The notes beneath the pieces were generated by a model. The model was not told the DNA's origin. It saw nothing but the letters and a program-made list of their open reading frames with translations, and searched no databases. Positions 33,088 to 41,125 of a stretch of DNA of 44,586 nt are shown one piece after another; positions within the stretch are counted from its first letter, which is position 1, and every line of letters begins with the position of its first letter. Source of the stretch: an uncultured Bacillota bacterium. Lineage in GTDB: Bacteria; Bacillota; Clostridia; Oscillospirales; Oscillospiraceae. Where the stretch lies: the NCBI GenBank assembly GCA_947073765.1, contig CAMTMZ010000021.1, positions 1 through 44,586 on the forward strand. The letters run 5' to 3'. The position numbers and the translations under genes are program-made.

Positions 33088-35580
33088 TCAGGTATATCCG
33101 TCCTCTACCACGTTGAAGAAGCGGACATCTACCACTGTGCCAATGGCGGCCACGTCTCCCCCCGCCACACTCTGGCGCTCGGCGGTAGTGGAGTTGCCGT
33201 AGTAGGTTGCAACACCGGAGGCCCGCATAAAGAAGCCCGCCCTTTCCAGGGTATTTTTGGCGTTCTCGTAAGTCATGCCGGTGACGTCTGGGACGGCAGC
33301 GCTGTCCTCTGGGGCGGCGTCACCCAGATAGAGGACTACAGTGGAGCCGCCAGGGATGCTGGTCCCCGCCGCAGGGACCTGTCGGGAGATGATATCCCCC
33401 TCGCCGATTGTGCGCAGCTTTAAGTTTTTCTTTTCCAGCTCCTTCTTGGCATCGGCCAGAGACATGCCGGTCACCCTTGGCATGGATACATCCACAGCGG
33501 CAGATTCATCGGCGCTGTACACCTTCTCAATGCCCATGTAGTCCAGAATCTCGGCGATGAGGGGCCCCGCCTTTTTGGCGGCCATGTTGCCTCCGCTGAT
33601 ATAGGTGCCATGGGCGGTCTCGTTGGCTCCGGGAGCTTTGGGAAGGGGGCGATCGTAGGCGATGAGGACGATCACCTTGGGGTCGTCAGCCGGGGCGTAA
33701 CCCATAAAGGAGACGATGGTGTGGTCCTGCTCCTGTTTGACCTCGGAGGAGCCGGTCTTTCCGCCGATGCGGTAACCTGCCACATAGGCGTTGCCGCCGG
33801 TGCCGTTGGACACCACCTGCTCCAGGATATCCGCCGCCCGCTGGCTGGTCTGCTTGCTCACCACCTGCCGGATGATCTCCGGCTCGGTGTTTTTTACGGT
33901 TGTGCCGTCGTGAGAGCTGACGGACTGAACCACATAGGGTTTTACCAGGTTGCCTCCGTTGATGACAGCGGAAAAACCGCAGATCATCTGCAGGGGGGTG
34001 ACCTCAAACCGCTGGCCGAAGGAGGCGGTGGCGAGCTCTACCTCACCCATTCCCTCCTTGCTCCAAATAGCACCTGATAGACTGGCCTCGCCAGGCAGAT
34101 CGATGCCGGTGTTCTCCATCATGCCAAAGGCCTCAAAATACTCGTAAAATTTGTCCTTACCCAGCCGCCTGCCAATCTCGATGAAGGCCGGGTTGCAGGA
34201 ATTGCCCACCGCCTTGGCCAGGGTCTGGTGCCCGTGACCCGTCCGCTTGGAGCATTTGATCTCCCAGTCGGCCACGGTAACTTTCCCGGAGCAGTCGAAG
34301 GTATCGTTTTCGTCCACTACCCCCTCCTCCAAAGCGGCGGCCAGTACCATAGCCTTGAAGGTAGAGCCTGGCTCATATCGAGAGTCAATGGCCCGGCTGC
34401 GCCACTGCGTGTTTTGGGCATTGGAGACGGCCTGGGTCTCCGCCTTGGCCATCAGCTCACTGTCGGTAAGGTTTTCTATGTTGTTCGCCTTAAGATTTTC
34501 AAAAATCTCGGTCTTTTCCTCCTCCATCTGTCTGTTGAGCAGGTCGTTGACGACGGAGGAATAGCTGTTGGGATCAAAGTCCGGGGAGCTGGCGATACCC
34601 AAGATGGCGCCGGTCTTGGGATCCATCGCGATGCCGAAGGCTCCGTCCTGCACATCAAAGTCCCGGATCCCCTCATCCAGAGTCTTCTCCAAATAGGACT
34701 GGATGGTGGCGTCGATGGTGAGCGTGAGATCGCAGCCGTCCACGGCGTCCACATACTCAGCGTAAGTGTTGTAGGTCTCGGTGCCGCCGGCGGTGCGAGT
34801 TGTCACCACCCGGCCAGCGGTGCCCTCCAGCACATCGTTGTACACCGCCTCTATGCCGTAAGCTCCCCCCTCCGCGTTGACAAAGCCAAGGGCTTGGGCT
34901 GCCAGGCTGGAGTATGGGTAGTAGCGCTTGGTGTCCGGGATCAAATAGAGGTAATAAGAGGTCTTGTTATCGGTGATATAGGTTCTCAGGGCCTCGGCGG
35001 CCTCCTCTTCAATGTTGGTTTTAACCTCCCAGTAAGCGCTTTGGGTATCGTGGACCCGACGGACCACCTTCTCCCGATCCAGACTGGGCACCAGGGTGAT
35101 CAGTTCCTCCACCATTTTGTCCTGGCGGGCGGCCACATTGGCCTGGTAGACGCTGTCCTCCAGCTTTTCCCCTTCTTCATTCTTGTTGGGCACGCTCTTT
35201 ACCAGCTCCCGGGAAGAGAAAATCAGCTTATACACCGTGGACGACATGGCCATAACATTGCCGTTGCGGTCATATATGTTGCCCCGCTGGGCAGTGACAG
35301 CGTAGTCCAGGGTCTGCTGCCGGGCAGCGATCTTCTGATACTCATCGTGGTGGAGGATAGCAATATCATAGAGCTTCCAGACCAGAGGAATAAACATCAC
35401 CGTCCCGCACACCACCATCAGCAGCAGCGTGCGGCGGAGGATGGATCGCTTGGAGTGGCTGCCCCGGGTGGCACTAGTGGGGACCCCTGTCCAGCTGATT
35501 CCTTGTTCATATCTGGTCCGGCCAGCCGGCCTGCTTACAGGCCGGTTTCTGGCCCTGTCAGTAGATCTGCCCATGGACAT
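33088..35580 (-). CDS. Class B penicillin-binding protein with two PASTA domains
   Basis: Septal transpeptidase (FtsI/PBP2B or SpoVD type). The 830-residue protein has a basic cytoplasmic N-terminus, one span (about 50-70), a dimerisation domain, and the transpeptidase with EPGSTFK (active Ser about 406), SCN (about 461) and KTG (about 608-610). Two PASTA domains follow (about 703-760, VSMPRVTGMSLADAKK; and 770-828, AVPDVTGMTYENAKN). The ATG at 35580 has GGGGGA 4 nt upstream. It is longer than usual SpoVD proteins, mainly in the region around 130-290. I cannot tell division from sporulation form. Confidence 0.95.
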   Translation of the reverse strand: MSMGRSTDRARNRPVSRPAGRTRYEQGISWTGVPTSATRGSHSKRSILRRTLLLMVVCGTVMFIPLVWKLYDIAILHHDEYQKIAARQQTLDYAVTAQRGNIYDRNGNVMAMSSTVYKLIFSSRELVKSVPNKNEEGEKLEDSVYQANVAARQDKMVEELITLVPSLDREKVVRRVHDTQSAYWEVKTNIEEEAAEALRTYITDNKTSYYLYLIPDTKRYYPYSSLAAQALGFVNAEGGAYGIEAVYNDVLEGTAGRVVTTRTAGGTETYNTYAEYVDAVDGCDLTLTIDATIQSYLEKTLDEGIRDFDVQDGAFGIAMDPKTGAILGIASSPDFDPNSYSSVVNDLLNRQMEEEKTEIFENLKANNIENLTDSELMAKAETQAVSNAQNTQWRSRAIDSRYEPGSTFKAMVLAAALEEGVVDENDTFDCSGKVTVADWEIKCSKRTGHGHQTLAKAVGNSCNPAFIEIGRRLGKDKFYEYFEAFGMMENTGIDLPGEASLSGAIWSKEGMGEVELATASFGQRFEVTPLQMICGFSAVINGGNLVKPYVVQSVSSHDGTTVKNTEPEIIRQVVSKQTSQRAADILEQVVSNGTGGNAYVAGYRIGGKTGSSEVKQEQDHTIVSFMGYAPADDPKVIVLIAYDRPLPKAPGANETAHGTYISGGNMAAKKAGPLIAEILDYMGIEKVYSADESAAVDVSMPRVTGMSLADAKKELEKKNLKLRTIGEGDIISRQVPAAGTSIPGGSTVVLYLGDAAPEDSAAVPDVTGMTYENAKNTLERAGFFMRASGVATYYGNSTTAERQSVAGGDVAAIGTVVDVRFFNVVEDGYT

Positions 35581-35602
35581 GCGTTCCCCCTTTGCGGTCG
35601 AA

Positions 35603-35631
35603 GGGCGCAAGAAAGCCTCTTTCTTGCGCCC
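35603..35631 (-). promoter_or_regulatory. 13-bp perfect hairpin in the ftsL-pbp gap
   Basis: GGGCGCAAGAAAG (35603-35615) pairs exactly with CTTTCTTGCGCCC (35619-35631) around 3 nt, ending 22 bp before the PBP start codon. No T-run follows on the minus strand, so it is not a standard terminator. It may set mRNA stability or attenuation between the two genes. Confidence 0.6.
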
Positions 35632-35700
35632 GAATGTCTCTATTTTACCGGTGAGCCTGCGCGCCCGCTCCAGCCGGCCCGTTGCTACACTATGTGCCGG

Positions 35701-36264
35701 TCAGCGGAAATATTCTATGATGCTGCCAAAAATGTCCCCTGCCCCGTCCAGCAGGGAGCGCAGAGGAGAGGGGCCCGTTTCCTGATAGACTGTGACAGTA
35801 TCTGGCGCGGACAGGTCAATGTAAACGACCTGGTCGCTGGTGGGCCGGACCATAGTCTCCCCCACTGCCGCCTGGATGGAGGCCATGTCAAACACCTTTT
35901 CGTACTGCGCGGTAAGGGTGACATTGTCGCTTTTCAGCTGGGTGAGCTCCCGGCGCAGGGACACCATCTCATCGTTGGCTACAGTGAGCTGGGCGTAGCT
36001 GGTAACAAGCATAACGGCAAAAATGGCCACTGCCAAAAATCCGACTACCGCAAAGGGCGCTACCGCCCCTGCCTGGCGGACCTCTACCTGCGTCCGCTCG
36101 TGCCGGCGAACCTGCTCCCGGCGCCTGGGATAGGGTGCCGGCGCCCGCCGGAGCTCCTCCTCCCTTCTGGGAGCCCGGACGGCAGTGCCGTCGTAAGCCG
36201 GGGCGTAGGCCACGCTGCCGTAGGTGCTGTATGCGGTTGTAGTGCGGCGGCGATGTGTGGCCAT
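35701..36264 (-). CDS. ftsL: FtsL-like septum protein
   Basis: A 187-residue bitopic protein: a long basic, Arg-rich cytoplasmic part (1-68), one span (about 70-92, FAVVGFLAVAIFAVMLV) and an outside coiled coil (LTVANDEMVSLRRELTQL). The place between rsmH and the PBP gene is that of ftsL. The N-terminus is longer than in Bacillus FtsL. SD AGGAGA before the ATG at 36264. Confidence 0.85.
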   Translation of the reverse strand: MATHRRRTTTAYSTYGSVAYAPAYDGTAVRAPRREEELRRAPAPYPRRREQVRRHERTQVEVRQAGAVAPFAVVGFLAVAIFAVMLVTSYAQLTVANDEMVSLRRELTQLKSDNVTLTAQYEKVFDMASIQAAVGETMVRPTSDQVVYIDLSAPDTVTVYQETGPSPLRSLLDGAGDIFGSIIEYFR

Positions 36265-36323
36265 GTCACAGTCTCCTTATCCTTGGTATTATAGACAAGC
36301 CTATCGGCGCGGGGGATGCCCTT

Positions 36324-37259
36324 CTACAGTTTCTCCGCCACCCGAAGCTTAGCGCTGCGGGCCCGGGGATTTTCTTCAATTTCCCTCTCAGAGGGAAGGA
36401 TAGGCTTTTTATTGATCAACTTGATTTCAGGGGTCTTCCCACACACGCATACGGGGAAGTCCGGCGGGCAGGTGCAGCCCTTGGACAATTCAACCAGCTC
36501 AGTTTTAACAACGCGGTCCTCCAGAGAGTGGAAGGTGATTACAGCCAGGCGCCCGCCCCTGTTCAGCCGGGGCACCGCCCGGTGGAGCATCCGCTCCACG
36601 CTGGACAATTCGTCATTGACAGCAATGCGGATAGCCTGGAAGGTCCGCTTTGCGGGGTGCTGCTTCTCCCGCAGCGCCTTAGGAGGCATAGCACTTTTAA
36701 TGACTTCCACCAGCTCCATGGTTGTCTGGATAGGCTTGTCCTCCCGGCGGCGCAGGATAGCCCCGGCGATTTGAATGGCATACCGCTCCTCGCCATATTG
36801 GGAGATAATGCGTCTCAGCTCCTCCTGGGGCAGATTGTTGACAATATTCGCGGCGGTCAAACTCTCTCCCTGGTCCATGCGCATGTCCAGAGGGGCATCC
36901 TTCATGTAGGAAAAGCCTCTGGTCTCGTCATCCAGCTGTGGGGAGGAAACTCCCAGGTCGAACAGCATACCATCTACACCGGGTAGAGAGAGCTCGTCCA
37001 GTATCTCGTTCACCCGGTCAAAATTGCTGTGGACCAGGGTCACTCGCTCCAGCCAGGGACCAAGACGCTCTCGGGCGGCCTCCAGGGCCGCTTGATCCCG
37101 GTCCACACAGATCAGACGGCCTGTGGTCAGCCGACGAACGATCTGCTCACTGTGGCCCGCCCGGCCCAGGGTGCCATCCAGATAGTTCCCCTCCGGACGG
37201 ATGTTCAGCGCCTGGACGCACTCGTCCAACAGAACGGGACGGTGAATAAACTCGCCCAT
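36324..37259 (-). CDS. rsmH: 16S rRNA (cytosine-1402-N4)-methyltransferase
   Basis: Methylates C1402 in 16S rRNA. The 311-residue protein begins FIHRPVLLDECVQAL and has DGTLGRAGHSEQI, DLGVSSPQLDDETRGFSY, RTFQAIRIAVNDEL and FHSLEDRVVK. It starts 1 nt after the mraZ stop codon, so it is coupled to it. Confidence 0.97.
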   Translation of the reverse strand: MGEFIHRPVLLDECVQALNIRPEGNYLDGTLGRAGHSEQIVRRLTTGRLICVDRDQAALEAARERLGPWLERVTLVHSNFDRVNEILDELSLPGVDGMLFDLGVSSPQLDDETRGFSYMKDAPLDMRMDQGESLTAANIVNNLPQEELRRIISQYGEERYAIQIAGAILRRREDKPIQTTMELVEVIKSAMPPKALREKQHPAKRTFQAIRIAVNDELSSVERMLHRAVPRLNRGGRLAVITFHSLEDRVVKTELVELSKGCTCPPDFPVCVCGKTPEIKLINKKPILPSEREIEENPRARSAKLRVAEKL

Positions 37260-37260
37260 A

Positions 37261-37677
37261 TCAGAATCCCAGTTCCGCCATGCAGGCAGCCATTTTCTCG
37301 GGGGTCATCTCTTCCTCCTCCTGGGCGTTCCAAGCCTGGGCGGACCAGATCTCCGCCCGGTCATGGACACCGATGATGACAGCGTCCTTCTCCAAAGCCG
37401 CGTATTTGCGCAGCTTCTGTGGAATGACAATGCGTCCCTGGCTGTCCGGCTCGCATTTGGCCGCGTTGGCAAACAGAGGGCGCATAGCCTTGGACTGGCT
37501 CATGGGCAGAGAGGCGAATTTTTCGGTGAAGCGGTCCCAAGTAGACTGAGGGTAGATGGCCAGGCAGGCGTCCACACCCATGGCCAGATAGAAAGCAGCA
37601 CCAAGCTCCTCCCGGAGTTTGGCGGGAATGAAAAGCCGGCCCTTAGCGTCAACGCTGTGCTCATATGTGCCGGTCAC
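37261..37677 (-). CDS. mraZ: Transcriptional regulator MraZ
   Basis: An AbrB-fold regulator that controls the division cluster in several bacteria. The 138-residue protein has the two repeats of the family: YEHSVDAKGRLFIPAKLRE and EPDSQGRIVIPQKLRKYA. GTG start at 37677 with GAGGTG upstream. Three GTGGAG boxes lie between its promoter and its start codon. Confidence 0.96.
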   Translation of the reverse strand: MTGTYEHSVDAKGRLFIPAKLREELGAAFYLAMGVDACLAIYPQSTWDRFTEKFASLPMSQSKAMRPLFANAAKCEPDSQGRIVIPQKLRKYAALEKDAVIIGVHDRAEIWSAQAWNAQEEEEMTPEKMAACMAELGF

Positions 37678-37692
37678 CGCCCTTCACCTCTT

Positions 37693-37739
37693 CTCCACTT
37701 GACTGCTTTTTACAGGGATTTTACTCCACTTCGCTCCAC
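37693..37739 (-). promoter_or_regulatory. Putative MraZ boxes (three AGTGGAG copies)
   Basis: On the minus strand GTGGAG occurs at 37734-37739, 37724-37729 and 37693-37698, each preceded by A. The first two are exactly 10 bp apart and sit at the expected transcript start; the third is 31 bp further, three helical turns. MraZ boxes in other bacteria are G-rich repeats (TGGGN or AAAGTG) at 10-bp spacing. Confidence 0.7.
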
Positions 37740-37750
37740 TCAGCTTCTCC

Positions 37751-37779
37751 AGTATAAGGCCTGTTGACATAAAAAGCAA
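37751..37779 (-). promoter_or_regulatory. Promoter of the division and cell wall cluster
   Basis: On the minus strand TTGCTT (37774-37779), 17-bp spacer, TATACT (37751-37756). The transcript should start near 37744, just upstream of the first two GTGGAG boxes. Confidence 0.72.
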
Positions 37780-38035
37780 GAGTTTTTTTCTGTCGTTTTT
37801 GTTCCAAAAACAGTGATTTCTTTAAAAAACTTGCGTATTCTTCTCGAAAACGTTTGTTCCACTTTCTTGTCCAAACCATTTTCCCGCTGTTTCACACAAG
37901 ATATACGTCAGGTCTCCACCAACTTGTCAACATCTTGTGCTGTCTATCTCATCCTCTCCTCCGCCTCTCCAAAGCAAAGTGGCAAAAAAAGTTCAAAATA
38001 AATTTTTTACAAAATCTTTTGGCCCAAAAAAGTCT
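37780..38035. other. A+T-rich intergenic region between mraZ and the glycosylase gene
   Basis: Part of a 427-bp stretch without a gene. Short open frames on the plus strand (37813-38168) lack ribosome binding sites and are T-rich noise. A LexA-like sequence, GGAACAAACGTTTTCG on the minus strand, lies at 37845-37860 (12 of 14 positions of the Firmicutes SOS box). Nothing else is recognised. Confidence 0.5.
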
Positions 38036-38063
38036 TTGCCGCCGGATGATAATATGGTATACT
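38036..38063 (+). promoter_or_regulatory. Promoter of the uracil-DNA glycosylase gene
   Basis: TTGCCG (38036-38041), 16-bp spacer, TATACT (38058-38063), followed after 27 bp by AAGGAGGAAG and the start codon at 38105. Confidence 0.65.
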
Positions 38064-38104
38064 CAGTATGAAACTGTCGAATTTTACATTAAGGAGGAAG
38101 CAAT

Positions 38105-38680
38105 ATGCTGTTTAACAATTGGGACGATCTGGAACAGGCCTGCCTGTCCTGCCAAAAGTGCGCCTTAGCAGACACCCGTCACAATGTGGTATTTGGCACC
38201 GGCCCCCGGGACGCCGAGGTAATGTGTATCGGCGAGGGTCCTGGTGAAAATGAGGACCTCCAGGGCAAACCCTTTGTGGGCCGGGGGGGAAAGCTTCTGG
38301 ACGACATGCTGGAGATGGTGGACCTGAGCCGGGAGAAAAACGTATACATTGCCAATATGGTAAAGTGCCGTCCGCCCCAGAACCGTGACCCTTTGAACAC
38401 TGAGCAGGACGCCTGCATCGACTACCTTCGCAGCCAAGTGGCCCTTATCCGGCCCAAAATCATCATCTGCCTGGGGCGCATCTCCGCATGCCGCATCATC
38501 AAACCGGATTTTAAAATTACCAGGGAGCATGGTCAGTGGTTTGAAAAAAACGGCGTTTGGATGACCGCTCTGTTCCACCCCGCCGCTATCCTCCGTGATC
38601 CCCGCCGCCGCCCGGAGACCTTTGAGGATTTGAAGATTATCCAGGCCAAAATTCTTGAGGTGTGCAGCCACACCTATTGA
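38105..38680 (+). CDS. Uracil-DNA glycosylase, family 4 (iron-sulfur)
   Basis: Removes uracil from DNA. The 191-residue protein has GEGPGENEDLQGKPFVGRGG (motif 1), the Fe-S ligands Cys16, Cys19, Cys88 and Cys104, and LFHPAAILRDP (motif 2). This is the thermophile/clostridial UDGa type and not family 1. SD AAGGAGGAAG lies before the ATG at 38105. A small gene follows 46 bp later. Confidence 0.93.
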   Translation: MLFNNWDDLEQACLSCQKCALADTRHNVVFGTGPRDAEVMCIGEGPGENEDLQGKPFVGRGGKLLDDMLEMVDLSREKNVYIANMVKCRPPQNRDPLNTEQDACIDYLRSQVALIRPKIIICLGRISACRIIKPDFKITREHGQWFEKNGVWMTALFHPAAILRDPRRRPETFEDLKIIQAKILEVCSHTY

Positions 38681-38726
38681 CGTATGTTTTGCCTGCTTTG
38701 GGACACACTAGCCCTGAGGTGATTGT

Positions 38727-38912
38727 ATGAACTTGAACATGAACGCAGCAGTTACCTTTGGGGAACTGCTGCAAAAAAATCCCAGGGCTTCTGCCTACTA
38801 TGACCGCTGCACCCCAGAGCAGCGCCAGGCAATTTTGCTTCAGCTGGGGCAGATGACAAGCCAAAGTCAGCTGAGGGCCTTTGTGGACAACCTGCCCAGC
38901 GCGTCATGCTGA
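38727..38912 (+). CDS. Small protein of unknown function
   Basis: A 61-residue protein, mostly helical by look (FGELLQKNPRASAYYDRC and TPEQRQAILLQLGQMTSQSQ). SD GAGGTG lies 6 nt before the ATG and a perfect terminator follows the stop codon, which supports a real gene. It is probably read from the glycosylase promoter. I do not recognise the family. Confidence 0.72.
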   Translation: MNLNMNAAVTFGELLQKNPRASAYYDRCTPEQRQAILLQLGQMTSQSQLRAFVDNLPSASC

Positions 38913-38942
38913 AAATCTCCCGCCCATATGGGCGGGAGATTT
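38913..38942 (+). terminator. Terminator after the 61-aa gene
   Basis: AAATCTCCCGCCC (38913-38925) pairs exactly with GGGCGGGAGATTT (38930-38942) around ATAT. Confidence 0.8.
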
Positions 38943-38970
38943 AAACAAAAACTATTGTAATGTAAGCAAA

Positions 38971-38996
38971 AGGAGCGGCTGTGCCGCTCCTTTTTT
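38971..38996. terminator. Bidirectional terminator at the end of rplS
   Basis: AGGAGCGGC (38971-38979) pairs with GCCGCTCCT (38983-38991), with TTTTTT on the plus side and TTTT on the minus side. It ends rplS (stop at 39001) and backs up the terminator of the convergent small gene. Confidence 0.88.
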
Positions 38997-39000
38997 GGTC

Positions 39001-39342
39001 TTACAACGCTTCCTTGACCTTTGCGGCCTTGCCCACGCGGTTGCGCAGGTAATACAGCTTGGCCCGGCGCACCTTGCCCTTACGAACAACCTCCACTTTC
39101 TCCACAGAGGGAGCATGGAGGGGAAACACTTTCTCTACGCCGATGCCATAGGAGATGCGTCGGACAGTGAAGCTCTCCTCGATACCGCCGTGCTTCTTGG
39201 CGATAACGGTGCCCTCAAAGACCTGGATACGCTCACGGTTGCCCTCTTTTACCCGCAGATGGACGCGGACGGTATCGCCGATGGACACCTTGGGGGGTTC
39301 GGCCTTTGTATACTTCTCGGTAAATGCTTTCATCAGATCCAT
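39001..39342 (-). CDS. rplS: 50S ribosomal protein L19
   Basis: The 113-residue protein has the L19 pattern: [55 protein letters not shown] and [19 protein letters not shown]. It stands alone with its own promoter and terminator; trmD and rimM, its common partners, are not here. Confidence 0.98.
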   Translation of the reverse strand: MDLMKAFTEKYTKAEPPKVSIGDTVRVHLRVKEGNRERIQVFEGTVIAKKHGGIEESFTVRRISYGIGVEKVFPLHAPSVEKVEVVRKGKVRRAKLYYLRNRVGKAAKVKEAL

Positions 39343-39384
39343 GGTTCATTTCCTCCTGTTGTATAGGCGTTCATTTCAGCCAAA

Positions 39385-39463
39385 TGCCCCCTCCGGGGGC
39401 GCCGCAGAGGACCGCCCGTTATTCAGACCAAGCTAGTGTACCACAGGATCTCCCAGATTGCAA
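39385..39463 (-). promoter_or_regulatory. rplS promoter and leader hairpin
   Basis: On the minus strand TTGCAA (39458-39463), 17-bp spacer, TACACT (39435-39440). The leader of about 85 nt holds a stem GCCCCC-GGA-GGGGGC near 39386-39400 ahead of the SD AGGAGG. It may be an L19-type autoregulatory leader, but I cannot match the known L19 leader fold with certainty. Confidence 0.6.
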
Positions 39464-39472
39464 GTGGTTTTT

Positions 39473-41125
39473 TCATTCTTCCGACAACTTTTTCCGAATA
39501 TATCCGATACCGTTCTCCTCAAAAATATGACCCCAGATACGGCCCAGCTCACTTCTGATCACCCACTCGTCCTCCCCTGTTCTCTCCAGCTCCACCGGGT
39601 AGAGATAAGCCCCATCATACCAGAACAGCGACTCAAAGCCCTCCGGGTGGTTCGCCTGCCGATTCCACTGCCGGTACATGGGATCCGTGGGCAGAGGGGT
39701 CACAGAGGGCAGATTTTCCCCGCCCTCCGCCGTCAGCAGACCGGCAAAGGCCCACTCGCTCTCAGTACAGCCATGGATATGCTCGTGCCAGAAAAAGTTC
39801 TGGTTGGGTAGATAGGACGGTTCCAGGTTGAGGATTCCCACCCGGCCGGAACTGCCGTCCAGCCCATGGGCCTTCAGGGTATCCATGACCAAATGGGCCG
39901 CACGCCAGTCATGGTAATTGGTATCGCGGTAGTCCAAAACCTCACTGGCCCCAGCCACACAGAACACAAAGGCCGCGGCGGCCGTCAGCACTGCCAGCCC
40001 TCCGCGGCGGAAAGGCAGCCTGTCCCACAGCCACAGGACAAAGGCATCAACCATCAGGGCTATGCCAGGAAACGAGGTCACCGCCCCCCGCAGAGAAAAC
40101 CAAGGGTTGCCCAGCACCAGAAACAGGCTGATCGGGCCCAGTCCCAAAAGCAGGCCGGACAGCAGCGCAACGCCGGTGCGTTTTTTGCCCTCCTCCTCCG
40201 ACTGCTGCCGAAGCGCCGCGCACAGCCGCACACACAGAACCAACACTGCCAAAACCCAGAGAAGCAGTCCGGAGGGAATCATCCGCATCCCCCGCACAAA
40301 CCCTTTGGCCAGGGTAAAAAATCCGCCCTTCAGAAACACATCCCGGAACTGGCCCATGACATCGGGGAAAAATACCGTCCAGTAATACCGGCTGATGGGC
40401 AGGATAATCTCCGCCCGGCTACTGTACACACCACCATCAGCCAGCAGCTTGGTAACCAGGAAATACAGTCCCAGCGCCGGCACTCCCCAAAGAGAGACAG
40501 CGCACCGGCACGGCGGCCTCCGGTTCAGCAGCCACTCCATCATGGCTGCCCCCACTGTCAGGGTAACGGAGAGGATCCCCGCCTGTTCGTAAAATCCAAA
40601 GGGCAGCAGCTGGAGCGTCAGGTAGAGAGGCAGCCAGCCCACGCCGTCCCCGTCCAGCCAGTGGAGAAAAGCCCAAGCCGCCAGCGCGGCCAAAAACATT
40701 CCCACCACCACCCGGGTGGAAGCGGACATCCAGTAGGTGCCCTCCACCCCCAGGGGAAGAAGAACCATCACCACCGGAAACAGGGGGCTGAGGCGGAAAT
40801 ACCGCTTCAAAATCCTCCAGAACAGCAGAGCGGTTCCCACATACAGCAGAGAAATCAAGGCCACACCGACGATCATGTGGTCAAACATAGGTCCCCACAG
40901 AAAGTAGTCGGCCAACCCCGCCAGAGGCCGGGACGCCAGCAGGCCGGTGTCCTGCTGGAGCGCTTGAAAGCTCTCCGCCCGGGCGTAGTTGTGATACTGG
41001 ATATAGTCGTCCAGCTGGGGAAAATACTCCAGCCCGCAGACGCAGTTTCGGGCCATCAGCAGCAAAAACAGCAACAGAAACAGCCCTGCCTGCCTCCTCC
41101 AGTCCAGTCCCCGGCCCTTATACAT
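39473..41125 (-). CDS. Large multi-span membrane protein, possible GT-C glycosyltransferase
   Basis: A 550-residue protein with about 10-11 spans, an early outside loop with acidic residues (FPQLDDYIQYHNYARAESF) and a soluble C-terminal domain of about 130 residues (RVGILNLEPSYLPNQNFFW). This is the layout of GT-C glycosyltransferases, where an acidic pair in the first loop is catalytic. No sure family. I start at the ATG 41125, which overlaps the upstream stop codon by 8 nt and has GGAGG 9 nt before it. Confidence 0.75.
   Translation of the reverse strand: MYKGRGLDWRRQAGLFLLLFLLLMARNCVCGLEYFPQLDDYIQYHNYARAESFQALQQDTGLLASRPLAGLADYFLWGPMFDHMIVGVALISLLYVGTALLFWRILKRYFRLSPLFPVVMVLLPLGVEGTYWMSASTRVVVGMFLAALAAWAFLHWLDGDGVGWLPLYLTLQLLPFGFYEQAGILSVTLTVGAAMMEWLLNRRPPCRCAVSLWGVPALGLYFLVTKLLADGGVYSSRAEIILPISRYYWTVFFPDVMGQFRDVFLKGGFFTLAKGFVRGMRMIPSGLLLWVLAVLVLCVRLCAALRQQSEEEGKKRTGVALLSGLLLGLGPISLFLVLGNPWFSLRGAVTSFPGIALMVDAFVLWLWDRLPFRRGGLAVLTAAAAFVFCVAGASEVLDYRDTNYHDWRAAHLVMDTLKAHGLDGSSGRVGILNLEPSYLPNQNFFWHEHIHGCTESEWAFAGLLTAEGGENLPSVTPLPTDPMYRQWNRQANHPEGFESLFWYDGAYLYPVELERTGEDEWVIRSELGRIWGHIFEENGIGYIRKKLSEE

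Noticed and set aside
34228-36294. A 688-codon open frame on the plus strand opposite the PBP and ftsL genes
   Set aside because: It is a shadow of well-identified minus-strand genes in GC-rich sequence, has no ribosome binding site of its own and shows no known domain.
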